Of a DNA stretch of 17,701 bases, positions 1-11,392 are shown one piece after another. This stretch comes from Saccoglossus kowalevskii (Eukaryota; Hemichordata; Enteropneusta; Harrimaniidae), in NCBI RefSeq assembly GCF_000003605.2, contig NW_003142034.1, forward strand, positions 1-17,701, written 5' to 3'. Within the stretch, counting starts at the first letter, position 1, and every line of letters begins with the position of its first letter. The position numbers and the translations under genes are program-made. The notes beneath the pieces are model-generated. The model worked only from the letters and a program-made list of their open reading frames with translations. It was not told where the DNA came from and ran no database searches.

Positions 1-647
1 AATTTAACAGAAGGAGGCAGAATATCTGATGTAATGGCTTCCTTGAAAAATGATACAGATAATACTGATTTGGCAAATGTTTTATCTTTATTTAATCGTA
101 ATTGCCAAAGGGCACTCTCATCAAATCCAGACAACTTTTCACCTACTGCCTGGTGCTGATTTAAGATTTTACTGATGTAGGCTCGACTCCCAGTGGCTTT
201 CTTAGAAATTGCTGATCTTTTCGTGCTAAATAGAACTGCAAGAGAGACTTCCAAATATTTCTTTGAATCATCCCATTCGTGACCCTTTAAATTTTCCAGC
301 AAATTTCTCACCACTTGTCTTACTTGAGATGGCCCTTTTTGAATGATCAAATCGGAAAGTTGCCCTATTTCATTAGCAACGAGCGATCTCGCCTTCATCA
401 GCTTAAATCTGTGAAAAGCACGGCTGGCAATAGAGCTTGCCGTCATTCCCATAACGAACAAATCATTCGACGCGATAGCATAAAATCGCCTACAAACCAT
501 TCGAAGTGAGCACATCGTTTTAACTTTCTCGAACTGTGAACTATAGTCATCACTGTCATTAAAAAAGCAACAAAACCCGAATATTCGAGTCAAAATCTCG
601 GAAGAAAGATCAGAAAGCGAACGACCTTGTGTGCCGACGGACAACAT
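1..647 (-). CDS. Divergent F-box protein, N-terminal part, runs off the left edge
   Basis: Seen: reading leftwards from an ATG at 647-645, 215 codons stay open to base 1, and an in-frame TAG lies upstream near 692. Residues 11-64 fit an F-box: LSDLSSEILTRIF (11-23), then after an insert SLRMVCRRFYAIASNDLF (47-64). This matches the family pattern L..LP.EIL..IF, L..V(C)R.F..IA.D..L(W/F). Oddities are Ser at the usual Pro (15), Phe at the usual Trp (64), and about 25 residues between IF and SLR, longer than usual and rich in acidic residues (NDSDD, 30-34). Residues 65-215 are mixed-charge and probably helical; I recognise no substrate-binding repeats (WD40, LRR, Kelch), which may lie off the edge. 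Known: F-box proteins bind Skp1 and present substrates to SCF ubiquitin ligases. The ATG context is weak (C at -3, T at +4), so the true start could be in a spliced upstream exon. The long open frame and protein-like composition argue against chance. Confidence 0.72.
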   Translation of the reverse strand, partial: MLSVGTQGRSLSDLSSEILTRIFGFCCFFNDSDDYSSQFEKVKTMCSLRMVCRRFYAIASNDLFVMGMTASSIASRAFHRFKLMKARSLVANEIGQLSDLIIQKGPSQVRQVVRNLLENLKGHEWDDSKKYLEVSLAVLFSTKRSAISKKATGSRAYISKILNQHQAVGEKLSGFDESALWQLRLNKDKTFAKSVLSVSFFKEAITSDILPPSVK

Positions 648-798
648 CGGCGATCGAGTGAGCAGTTGAAGCCAATTTCCCACGTAATTTTGCGGCTAAA
701 CTTGCCTGCTTGACTCTTTTGGATACTCTTAGCATGATTGTGTAGGAATACGTCCAGAAAATGTGATATTGGTACAATAAATCGCACGATAAGCACAT
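610..798 (-). other. Possible upstream ORF overlapping the F-box start
   Basis: On the minus strand an ATG at 798-796 opens 62 codons that end at 610, in a different frame from the F-box protein and past its ATG at 647. A second in-frame ATG (about 735) has A at -3, a better context than the F-box ATG itself. The basic C-terminal part (MLRVSKRVKQASLAAKLRG) matches no family I recognise. If the transcript starts upstream of 798, this frame would reduce initiation at 647. It could instead be chance, or the remnant of an alternative first exon. Confidence 0.25.
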
Positions 799-841
799 GG
801 AAGTCTGACCCGGAAACAACTCAAGCGCTAAAAACGATTTT

Positions 842-876
842 TGCGCAGAACGATGCCAGAATTTCAGTTCTGCGCA
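842..876. promoter_or_regulatory. Perfect 10-bp inverted repeat with 15-nt spacer
   Basis: TGCGCAGAAC (842-851) and its exact complement GTTCTGCGCA (867-876) flank a 15-nt loop. The arms contain TGCGCA, which resembles the half-site of NRF-1-type promoter elements (YGCGCAYGCGCR). Another ATGCG follows at 884-888. Its position about 200-230 bp upstream of the F-box ATG suits a promoter element. As RNA it could form a stable hairpin. The structure is seen directly; its role is inferred. Confidence 0.4.
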
Positions 877-914
877 TAGCAATATGCGTTGGTACAGAAC
901 GTGTTGAATTCTGG

Positions 915-932
915 GTAAAACCTCGTACCGTG
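915..932. repeat. Degenerate edge monomer of the satellite
   Basis: GTAAAAC at 915-921, followed by CTCGTACC and GTG, aligns with the monomer's GTAAAAC, CTTACC and GTATAAGGA with small deletions, immediately before the first clean partial copy at 933. Decayed monomers at the border are typical of tandem arrays, where edge units escape homogenisation. The match is short and may be chance. Confidence 0.35.
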
Positions 933-3613
933 CACCACCAACCACAACATACAAAGTAAAACAGCTTACCTTGTATAAGGACACCACCAACCACAACATA
1001 CAAAGTAAAACAGCTTACCTTGTATAAGGACACCACCAACCACAACGTACAAAGTAAAACAGCTTACCTTGTATAAGGACACCACCAACCACAACATACA
1101 AAGTAAAACAGCTTACCTTGTATAAGGACACCACCAAGCACAACATACAAAGTAAAACAGCTTACCTTGTATAAGAACACCACCAACCACAACGTACAAA
1201 GTAAAACAGCTTACCTTGTATAAGGACACCACCAACCACAACGTACAAAGTAAAACAGCTTACCTTGTATAAGGACACCACCAACCACAACGTACAAAGT
1301 AAAACAGCTTACCTTGTATAAGGACACCACCAACCACAACATACAAAGTAAAACAGCTTACCTTGTATAAGGACACCACCAACCACAACGTACAAAGTAA
1401 AACAGCTTACCTAGTATAAGGACACCACCAACCACAACATACAAAGTAAAACAGCTTACCTTGTATAAGGACACCACCAACCACAACATACAAAGTAAAA
1501 CAGCTTACCTTGTATAAGGACACCACCAACCACAACGTACAAAGTAAAACAGCTTACCTTGTATAAGGACACCACCAACCACAACGTACAAAGTAAAACA
1601 GCTTACCTTGTATAAGGACACCACCAACCACAACGTACAAAGTAAAACAGCTTACCTTGTATAAGGACACCACCAACCACAACATACAAAGTAAAACAGC
1701 TTACCTTGTATAAGGACACCACCAACCACAACATACAAAGTAAAACAGCTTACCTTGTATAAGGACACCACCAACCACAACATACAAAGTAAAACAGCTT
1801 ACCTTGTATAAGGACACCACCAACCACAACATACAAAGTAAAACAGCTTACCTTGTATAAGGACACCACCAACCACAACGTACAAAGTAAAACAGCTTAC
1901 CTTGTATAAGGACACCACCAACCACAACATACAAAGTAAAACAGCTTACCTTGTATAAGGACACCATCAACCACAATGTACAAAGTAAAACAGCTTACCT
2001 TGTATAAGGACACCACCAACCACAACATACAAAGTAAAACAGCTTACCTTGTATAAGGACACCACCAACCACAACATACAAAGTAAAACAGCTTACCTTG
2101 TATAAGGACACCACCAACCACAATGTACAAAGTAAAACAGCTTACCTTGTATAAGGACACCACCAACCACAACGTACAAAGTAAAACAGCTTACCTTGTA
2201 TAAGGACACCACCAACCACAACGTACAAAGTAAAACAGCTTACCTTGTATAAGGACACCACCAACCACAACGTACAAAGTAAAACAGCTTACCTTGTATA
2301 AGGACACCATCAACCACAACATACAAAGTAAAACAGCTTACCTTGTATAAGGACACCACCAACCACAACATACAAAGTAAAACAGCTTACCTTGTATAAG
2401 GACACCACCAACCACAACGTACAAAGTAAAACAGCTTACCTTGTATAAGGACACCACCAACCACAATGTACAAAGTAAAACAGCTTACCTTGTATAAGGA
2501 CACCACCAACCACAACATACAAAGTAAAACAGCTTACCTTGTATAAGGACACCACCAACCACAACATACAAAGTAAAACAGCTTACCTTGTATAAGGACA
2601 CCACCAACCACAACATACAAAGTAAAACAGCTTACCTTGTATAAGGACACTACCAACCACAACATACAAAGTAAAACAGCTTACCTTGTATAAGGACACC
2701 ACCAACCACAACGTACAAAGTAAAACAGCTTACCTTGTATAAGGACACCACCAACCACAACGTACAAAGTAAAACAGCTTACCTTGTATAAGGACACCAC
2801 CAACCACAACATGCAAAGTAAAAACAGCTTACCTTGTATAAGGACACCACCAACCACAACATACAAAGTAAAACAGCTTACCTTGTATAAGGACACCACC
2901 AACCACAACATACAAAGTAAAACAGCTTACCTTGTATAAGGACACCACCAACCACAACATACAAAGTAAAACAGCTTACCTTGTATAAGGACACCACCAA
3001 CCACAACATACAAAGTAAAACAGCTTACCTTGTATAAGGACACCACCAACCACAACATACAAAGTAAAACAGCTTACCTTGTATAAGGACACCACCAACC
3101 ACAACATGCAAAGTAAAACAGCTTACCTCGTATAAGGACACCACCAACCACAACATACAAAGTAAAACAGCTTACCTTGTATAAGGACACCACCAAGCAC
3201 AACATACAAAGTAAAACAGCTTACCTTGTATAAGGACACCACCAACCACAACGTACAAAGTAAAACAGCTTACCTTGTATAAGGACACCACCAACCACAA
3301 CGTACAAAGTAAAACAGCTTACATTGTATAAGGACACCACCAACCACAACATACAAAGTAAAACAGCTTACCTTGTATAAGGACACCACCAACCACAACA
3401 TACAAAGTAAAACAGCTTACCTTGTATAAGGACACCACCAACCACAACGTACAAAGTAAAACAGCTTACATTGTATAAGAACACCACCAACCACAACATA
3501 CAAAGTAAAACAGCTTACCTTGTATAAGGACACCACCAACCACAACAATGTAAAACAGCTTACCTTGTATAAGGACACCACCAACCACAACATACAAAGT
3601 AAAACAGCTTACC

Positions 3614-3809
3614 TTGTGTAAGGACACCACCAACCACAACGTACAAAGTAAAACAGCTTATCTTGTATAAGGACACCACCAACCACAACATACAAAGTAA
3701 AACAGCTTACCTTGTGTAAGGACACCACCAACCACAACGTACAAAGTAAAACAGCTTATCTTGTATAAGGACACCACCAACCACAACGTACAAAGTAAAA
3801 CAGCTTACC
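3614..3809. repeat. Two tandem 98-bp dimers (TTGTGTA / CTTATC types)
   Basis: Units starting TTGTGTA at 3614 and 3712 alternate with units preceded by CTTATC instead of CTTACC (unit starts 3663 and 3761). Both rare changes recur at exactly 98 bp. A further TTGTGTA start lies at 3859, 147 bp on. Confidence 0.8.
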
Positions 3810-4691
3810 TTGTATAAGGACACCACCAACCACAACATACAAAGTAAAACAGCTTACCTTGTGTAAGGACACCACCAACCACAACATACAAAGTAAAACA
3901 GCTTACCTTGTATAAGGACACCACCAACCACAACATACAAAGTAAAACAGCTTACCTTGTATAAGGACACCATCAACCACAACATACAAAGTAAAACAGC
4001 TTACCTTGTATAAGGACACCACCAACTACAACATACAAAGTAAAACAGCTTACCTTGTATAAGGACACCACCAACCACAACGTACAAAGTAAAACAGCTT
4101 ACCTTGTATAAGGACACCACCAACCACAACATACAAAGTAAAACAGCTTACCTTGTATAAGGACACCACCAACCACAACATACAAAGTAAAACAGCTTAC
4201 CTTGTATAAGGACACCACCAACCACAACATACAAAGTAAAACAGCTTACCTTGTATAAGGACACCACCAACCACAACATACAAAGTAAAACAGCTTACCT
4301 TGTATAAGGACACCACCAACCACAACATACAAAGTAAAACAGCTTACCTTGTATAAGAACACCACCAAGCACAACATACAAAGTAAAACAGCTTACCTTG
4401 TATAAGGACACCACCAACCACAACATACAAAGTAAAACAGCTTACCTTGTATAAGGACACCACCAACCACAACGTACAAAGTAAAACAGCTTACCTTGTA
4501 TAAGGACACCACCAACCACAACGTACAAAGTAAAACAGCTTACCTTGTATAAGGACACCACCAACCACAACATACAAAGTAAAACAGCTTACCTTGTATA
4601 AGGACACCACCAACCACAACATACAAAGTAAAACAGCTTACCTTGTATAAGGACACCACCAACCACAACATACAAAGTAAAACAGCTTACC

Positions 4692-4985
4692 TTGTATAAG
4701 GACACCACCAAGCACAACATACAAAGTAAAACAGCTTACCGTGTATAAGGACACCACCAACCACAACATACAAAGTAAAACAGCTTACCTTGTATAAGGA
4801 CACCACCAAGCACAACATACAAAGTAAAACAGCTTACCGTGTATAAGGACACCACCAACCACAACATACAAAGTAAAACAGCTTACCTTGTATAAGGACA
4901 CCACCAAGCACAACGTACAAAGTAAAACAGCTTACCGTGTAAAAGGACACCACCAACCACAACATACAAAGTAAAACAGCTTACC
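4692..4985. repeat. Three tandem 98-bp dimers (AAGCAC / GTGTA types)
   Basis: Monomers alternate between a type with CCAAGCAC in place of CCAACCAC (AAGCAC at 4710, 4808, 4906) and a type starting GTGTA in place of TTGTA (4741, 4839, 4937). Both markers recur at exactly 98 bp. The third dimer has a CG instead of CA and GTGTAAAAGG, so it is the most diverged copy. Confidence 0.85.
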
Positions 4986-5559
4986 TTGTATAAGGACACC
5001 ACCAACCACAACGTACAAAGTAAAACAGCTTACCTTGTATAAGGACACCACCAACCACAACGTACAAAGTAAAACAGCTTACCTTGTATAAGGACACCAC
5101 CACCAACCACAACATACAAAGTAAAACAGCTTACCTTGTATAAGGACACCACCAACCACAACATACAAAGTAAAACAGCTTACCTTGTATAAGGACACCA
5201 CCAACCACAACATACAAAGTAAAACAGCTTACCTTGTATAAGAACACCACCACCAACCACAACATACAAAGTAAAACAGCTTACCTTGTATAAGAACACC
5301 ACCAACCACAACATACAAAGTAAAACAGCTTACCTTGTATAAGGACACCACCAACCACAATGTACAAAGTAAAACAGCTTACCTTGTATAAGGACACCAC
5401 CAACCACAACATACAAAGTAAAACAGCTTACCTTGTATAAGGACACCACCAACCACAACGTACAAAGTAAAACAGCTTACCTTGTATAAGGACACCACCA
5501 ACCACAACATACAAAGTAAAACAGCTTACCTTGTATAAGGACACCACCAACCACAACAT

Positions 5560-6480
5560 ACAAAGTAAAAATAGCTACTGTATAAGGACACCACCAACCA
5601 CAACGTACAAAGTAAAACAGCTTACTTGTATAAGGACACCACCAACCACAACATACAAAGTAAAACAGCTTACCTTGTATAAGGACACCACCAACCATAA
5701 CAAAGTAAAACAGCTTACCTTGTATAAGGACACCACCAACCACAACATACAAAGTAAAACAGCTTACCTTGTATAAGGACACCACCAACCACAACGTACA
5801 AAGTAAAACAGCTTACCTTGTATAAGGACACCACCAACCATAACAAAGTAAAACAGCTTACCTTGTATAAGGACACCACCAACCACAATATACAAAGTAA
5901 AACAGCTTACCTTGAATAAGGACACCACCAACCACAATGTACAAAGTAAAACAGCTTACCTTGTATAAGGACACCACCAAGCACAACATACAAAGTAAAA
6001 CAGCTTACCTTGTATAAGGACACCACCAACCACAACGTACAAAGTAAAACAGCTTACCTTGTATAAGGACACCACCAACCACAACGTACAAAGTAAAACA
6101 GCTTACCTTGTATAAGGACACCACCAACCACAACGTACAAAGTAAAACAGCTTACCTTGTATAAGGACACCACCAACCACAACGTACAAAGTAAAACAGC
6201 TTACCTTGTATAAGGACACCACCAACCACAACGTACAAAGTAAAACAGCTTACCTTGTATAAGGACACCACCAACCACAACGTACAAAGTAAAACAGCTT
6301 ACCTTGTATAAGGACACCACCAACCACAACGTACAAAGAAAACAGCTTACCTTGTATAAGGACACCACCAACCACAACGTACAAAGTAAAACAGCTTACC
6401 TTGTATAAGGACACCACCAACCACAACGTACAAAGTAAAACAGCTTACCTTGTATAAGGACACCACCAACCACAACGTAC
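5560..6480. repeat. Array block A: irregular units, 45-bp pair, long CG run
   Basis: Irregular units near 5570 (AAAAATAGCTACTGTA) and 5625 (CTTACTTGTA, two bases short) are followed by two 45-bp units in which CCATAACAAAG replaces the longer normal stretch (T at 5698 and 5841, 143 bp apart). Then come a TA-type unit (near 5888), a TTGAATA TG-type unit, an AAGCAC unit (about 5968) and a run of CG-type monomers to about 6480. The fingerprint partly recurs near 15.95 kb. Confidence 0.75.
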
Positions 6481-9400
6481 AAAGAAAACAGCTTACCTTG
6501 TATAAGGACACCACCAACCACAACATACAATGTAAAACAGCTTACCTTGTATAAGGACACCACCAACCACAACGTACAAAGTAAAACAGCTTACCTTGTA
6601 TAAGGACACCACCAACCACAACATACCAACTAAAACAGCTTACCTTGTATAAGGACACCACCAACCACAACATACAAAGTAAAACAGCTTACCTTGTATA
6701 AGGACACCACCAACCACAACATACAAAGTAAAACAGCTTACCTTGTATAAGGACACCACCAACCACAACGTACAAAGTAAAACAGCTTACCTTGTATAAG
6801 GACACCACCAACCACAACATACAAAGTAAAACAGCTTACCTTGTATAAGGACACCACCAACCACAACATACAAAGTAAAACAGCTTACCTTGTATAAGAA
6901 CACCACCAAGCACAACATACAAAGTAAAACAGCTTACCTTGTATAAGGACACCACAAACCACAACATACCAACTAAAACAGCTTACCTTGTATAAGGACA
7001 CCACCAACCACAACATACAAAGTAAAACAGCTTACCTTGTATAAGGACACCACCAACCACAACATACAAAGTAAAACAGCTTACCTTGTATAAGGACACC
7101 ACCAACCACAACATACAAAGTAAAACAGCTTACCTTGTATAAGGACACCACCAACCACAACATACAATGTAAAACAGCTTACCTTGTATAAGGACACCAC
7201 CAACCACAACGTACAAAGTAAAACAGCTTACCTTGTATAAGGACACCACCAACCACAACATACAAAGTAAAACAGCTTACCTTGTATAAGGACACCACCA
7301 ACCACAACGTACAAAGTAAAACAGCTTATCTTGTATAAGGACACCACCGACCACAACATACAAAGTAAAACAGCTTACCTTGTGTAAGGACACCATCAAC
7401 CACAACGTACAAAGTAAAACAGCTTACCTTGTGTAAGGACACCACCAACCACAACGTACAAAGTAAAACAGCTTACCTTGTATAAGGACACCACCAACCA
7501 CAACATACAAAGTAAAACAGCTTACCTTGTATAAGGACACCACCAACCACAACATACAAAGTAAAACAGCTTACCTTGTATAAGGACACCACCAACCACA
7601 ACATACAAAGTAAAACAGCTTACCTTGTATAAGGACACCACCAACCACAACATACAAAGTAAAACAGCTTACCTTGTATAAGGACACCACCAACCACAAC
7701 ATACAAAGTAAAACAGCTTACCTTGTATAAGGACACCACCAACCACAACATACAAAGTAAAACAGCTTACCTTGTATAAGGACACCACCAACCACAACGT
7801 ACAAAGTAAAACAGCTTACCTTGTATAAGGACACCACCAACCACAACGTACAAAGTAAAACAGCTTACCTTGTATAAGGACACCACCAACCACAACATAC
7901 AAAGTAAAACAGCTTACCTTGTATAAGGACACCACCAACCACAACATACAAAGTAAAACAGCTTACCTTGTATAAGGACACCACCAACCACAACATACAA
8001 AGTAAAACAGCTTACCTTGTATAAGGACACCACTAACCACAACATACAAAGTAAAACAGCTTACCTTGTATAAGGACACCACCAACCACAACATACAAAG
8101 TAAAACAGCTTACCTTGTATAAGGACACCACCAACCACAACGTACAAAGTAAAACAGCTTACCTTGTATAAGGACACCACCAACCACAACATACAAAGTA
8201 AAACAGCTTACCTTGTATAAGGACACCACCAACCACAACATACAAAGTAAAACAGCTTACCTTGTATAAGGACACCACCAACCACAACATACAAAGTAAA
8301 ACAGCTTACCTTGTATAAGGACACCACCAACCACAACATACAAAGTAAAACAGCTTACCTTGTATAAGGACACCACCAACCACAACATACAAAGTAAAAC
8401 AGCTTACCTTGTATAAGGACACCACCAACCACAACATACAAAGTAAAACAGCTTACCTTGTATAAGGACACCACCAACCACAACATACAAAGTAAAACAG
8501 CTTACCTTGTATAAGGACACCACCAACCACAACATACAAAGTAAAACAGCTTACCTTGTATAAGGACACCACCAACCACAACATACAAAGTAAAACAGCT
8601 TACCTTGTATAAGGACACCACCAACCACAACGTACAAAGTAAAACAGCTTACCTTGTATAAGGACACCACCAACCACAACGTACAAAGTAAAACAGCTTA
8701 CCTTGTATAAGGACACCACCAACCACAACATACAAAGTAAAACAGCTTACCTTGTATAAGGACACCACCAACCACAACATACAATGTAAAACAGCTTACC
8801 TTGTATAAGGACACCACCAACCACAACATACAAAGTAAAACAGCTTACCTTGTATAAGGACACCACCAACCACAACATACAAAGTTAAACAGCTTACCTT
8901 GTATAAGGACACCACCAACCACAACGTACAAAGTAAAACAGCTTACCTTGTATAAGGACACCACCAACCACAACATACAAAGTAAAACAGCTTACCTTGT
9001 ATAAGGACACCACCAACCACAACGTACAAAGTAAAACAGCTTACCTTGTATAAGAACACCACCAACCACAACATACAAAGTAAAACAGCTTACCTTGTAT
9101 AAGAACACCACCAACCACAACATACAAAGTAAAACAGCTTACCTTGTATAAGGACACCACCAACCACAACATACAAAGTAAAACAGCTTACCTTGTATAA
9201 GGACACCACCAACCACAACGTACAAAATAAAACAGCTTACCTTGTATAAGGACACCACCAACCACAACATACAAAGTAAAACAGCTTACCTTGTATAAGG
9301 ACACCACCAACCACAACATACAAAGTAAAACAGCTTACCTTGTATAAGGACACCACCAACCACAACGTACAAAGTAAAACAGCTTACCTTGTATAAGGAC

Positions 9401-11151
9401 ACCACCAACCACAACATACAAAGTAAAACAGCTTACCTTGTATAAGGACACCACCAACCACAACATACAAAGTAAAACAGCTTACCTTGTATAAGGACAC
9501 CACCAACCACAACATACAATGTAAAACAGCTTACCTTGTATAAGGACACCACCAACCACAACATACAATGTAAAACAGCTTACCTTGTATAAGGACACAA
9601 CCAACCACAACATACAAAGTAAAACAGCTTACCTTGTATAAGGACACCACCAAGCACAACATACAAAGTAAAACAGCTTACCTTGTATAAGGACACCACC
9701 AACCACAACGTACAAAGTAAAACAGCTTACCTTGTATAAGGACACCACCAACCACAACATACAAAGTAAAACAGCTTACCTTGTATAAGGACACCACCAA
9801 CCACAACATACAAAGTAAAACAGCTTACCTTGTATAAGGACACCACCAACCACAACATACAAAGTAAAACAGCTTACCTTGTATAAGGACACCACCAACC
9901 ACAACATACAAAGTAAAACAGCTTACCTTGTATAAGGACACCACCAACCACAACATACAAAGTAAAACAGCTTACCTTGTATAAAGACACCACCAAGCAC
10001 AACATACAAAGTAAAACAGCTTACCTTGTATAAGGACACCACCAACCACAACATACAAAGTAAAACAGCTTACCTTGTATAAGGACACCACCAACCACAA
10101 CATACAAAGTAAAACAGCTTACCTTGTATAAGGACACCACCAACCACAACATACAAAGTAAAACAGCTTACCTTGTATAAGGACACCACCAACCACAACA
10201 TACAAAGTAAAACAGCTTACCTTGTATAAGGACACCACCAACCACAACGTACAAAGTAAAACAGCTTACCTTGTATAAGGACACCACCAACCACAACATA
10301 CAAAGTAAAATAGCTTACCTTGTATAAGGACACCACCAACCACAACATACAAAGTAAAACAGCTTACCTTGTATAAGGACACCACCAACCACAACGTACA
10401 AAGTAAAACAGCTTACCTTGTATAAGGACACCACCAACCACAACATACAAAGTAAAACAGCTTACCTTGTATAAGGACACCACCAACCACAACATACAAG
10501 TAAAACAGCTTACCTTGTATAAGGACACCACCAACCACAACATACAAAGTAAAACAGCTTACCTTGTGTAAGGACACCACCAACCACAACATACAAAGTA
10601 AAACAGCTTACCTTGTATAAGGACACCACCAACCACAACATACAAAGTAAAACAGCTTACCTTGTATAGAGGACACCACCAACCACAACATACAAAGTAA
10701 AACAGCTTAGCTTGTATAAGGGACACCACCAACCACAACATACAAAGTAAAACAGCTTACCTTGTGTAAGGACACCACCAACCACAACGTACAAAGTAAA
10801 ACAGCTTACGTTGTATAAGGACACCACCAACCACAACGTACAAAGTAAAACAGCTTACACTGTATAAGGACACAACCAACCACAACATACAAAGTAAAAC
10901 AGCTTACCTTGTATAAGGACACCACCAACCACAACATACAAAGTAAAACAGCTTACCTTGTATAAGGACACCACCAACCACAACGTACAAAGTAAAACAG
11001 CTTACCTTGTATAAGGACACAACCAACCACAACATACAAAGTAAAACAGCTTACCTTGTATAAGGACACCACCAACCACAACGTACAAAGTAAAACAGCT
11101 TACCTTGTATAAGGACACCACCAACCACAACATACAAAGTAAAACAGCTTA

Positions 11152-11339
11152 CTGTAGGATACTTTATTTTCACTTGGAATTTATTTTCGCTGAAGGGATG
11201 ATTCCGTGAAAATAAAATCCAGCGAATATACTTTTTTTCCTATATTTCACATTAAACTCATCAAAAATCAGTGAAAATAAATTCCAAGCTAAACGCGAAA
11301 AGCGAAAATTAATTCCAGCGAAAATAAAGTATTCCACAG
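11152..11339. mobile_element. MITE-like non-autonomous DNA transposon, copy 1
   Basis: A 188-bp AT-rich insert between TA dinucleotides (11150-11151 and 11340-11341). Including TA, the ends are inverted repeats matching at 21 of 24 positions (TACTGTAGGATACTTT against TACTGTGGAATACTTT, then ATTTTC-R-C). Removing the insert and one TA restores a monomer with two substitutions, which supports a TA target-site duplication as made by Tc1/mariner-type transposases. A second inverted pair of 20 bp (11173-11192 and 11269-11288, 19/20) lies inside. No coding capacity is visible, so any transposition must have relied on an enzyme encoded elsewhere. The superfamily assignment rests only on TA and the inverted repeats. 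Confidence 0.82.
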
Positions 11340-11392
11340 TAGCTTGAATAAGGACACCACCAACCACAACATACAAAATAAAACAGCTTACC

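Larger units (their letters stand above)
648..932 (-). promoter_or_regulatory. Putative 5' leader/promoter of the F-box gene
   Basis: This is the only non-repetitive DNA between the F-box start and the satellite. It contains a 10-bp inverted repeat (842-876) and an upstream reading frame (610-798, minus). No clear TATA box is visible at a sensible distance. Minus-strand stretches such as TCGTTTTTAG (about 827-836) and GGTTTTACCCAG (about 911-922) resemble 3' splice sites, so part of the region could be an intron end or a non-coding exon. Assigning it as promoter or leader is inference from position. Confidence 0.4.
933..11151. repeat. 49-bp satellite array, segment 1 (about 208 monomers)
   Basis: Tandem head-to-tail copies of a 49-bp unit. 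Taking TTGTATAAGG as positions 1-10, landmarks are CACCACCAACCACAA (12-26), a variable CG/CA dinucleotide (27-28) and TAAAACAGCTTACC (36-49). The first partial copy starts at monomer position 12 (base 933) and the first full unit at 971. Phase is exact from 971 to at least 2735 (36 units). The consensus is about 39% GC and strand-skewed: A 22, C 14, T 8, G 5. Each unit has one AluI site (AGCT) and a near-palindrome CCTTGTATAAGG across the unit boundary. Indel units are sparse: one extra A near 2820, short units near 3545, 5570, 5625, 5698, 5841, 6337, 6483 and 10499. No gene or unique sequence is visible here. Confidence 0.97.

Noticed and set aside
315-509. 64-codon plus-strand frame
   Set aside because: It lies opposite the F-box coding frame, which is longer and has recognisable domain sequence.
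738-959. 73-codon plus-strand frame ending in the first monomer
   Set aside because: It starts at TTG, has no family resemblance and its end is satellite sequence. An exon here cannot be excluded but nothing supports one.
2681-5794. Repeat-encoded proteins in the array on either strand (for example 2681-2911, 5477-5794, 10559-10741, 14627-14866, 15603-15908, 17290-17472)
   Set aside because: 49 is not a multiple of three, so the frame rotates every unit and the consensus meets a stop within 147 nt (GGTAAGC on the minus strand, TATAAGG on the plus strand). Longer frames appear only where a chance indel skips the stop.
11150-11346. 5-bp AGCTT target duplication for the MITE
   Set aside because: AGCTT occurs on both sides, but this reading needs an additional 5-bp loss from the monomer. 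A TA duplication restores the full 49-bp unit with only two substitutions.
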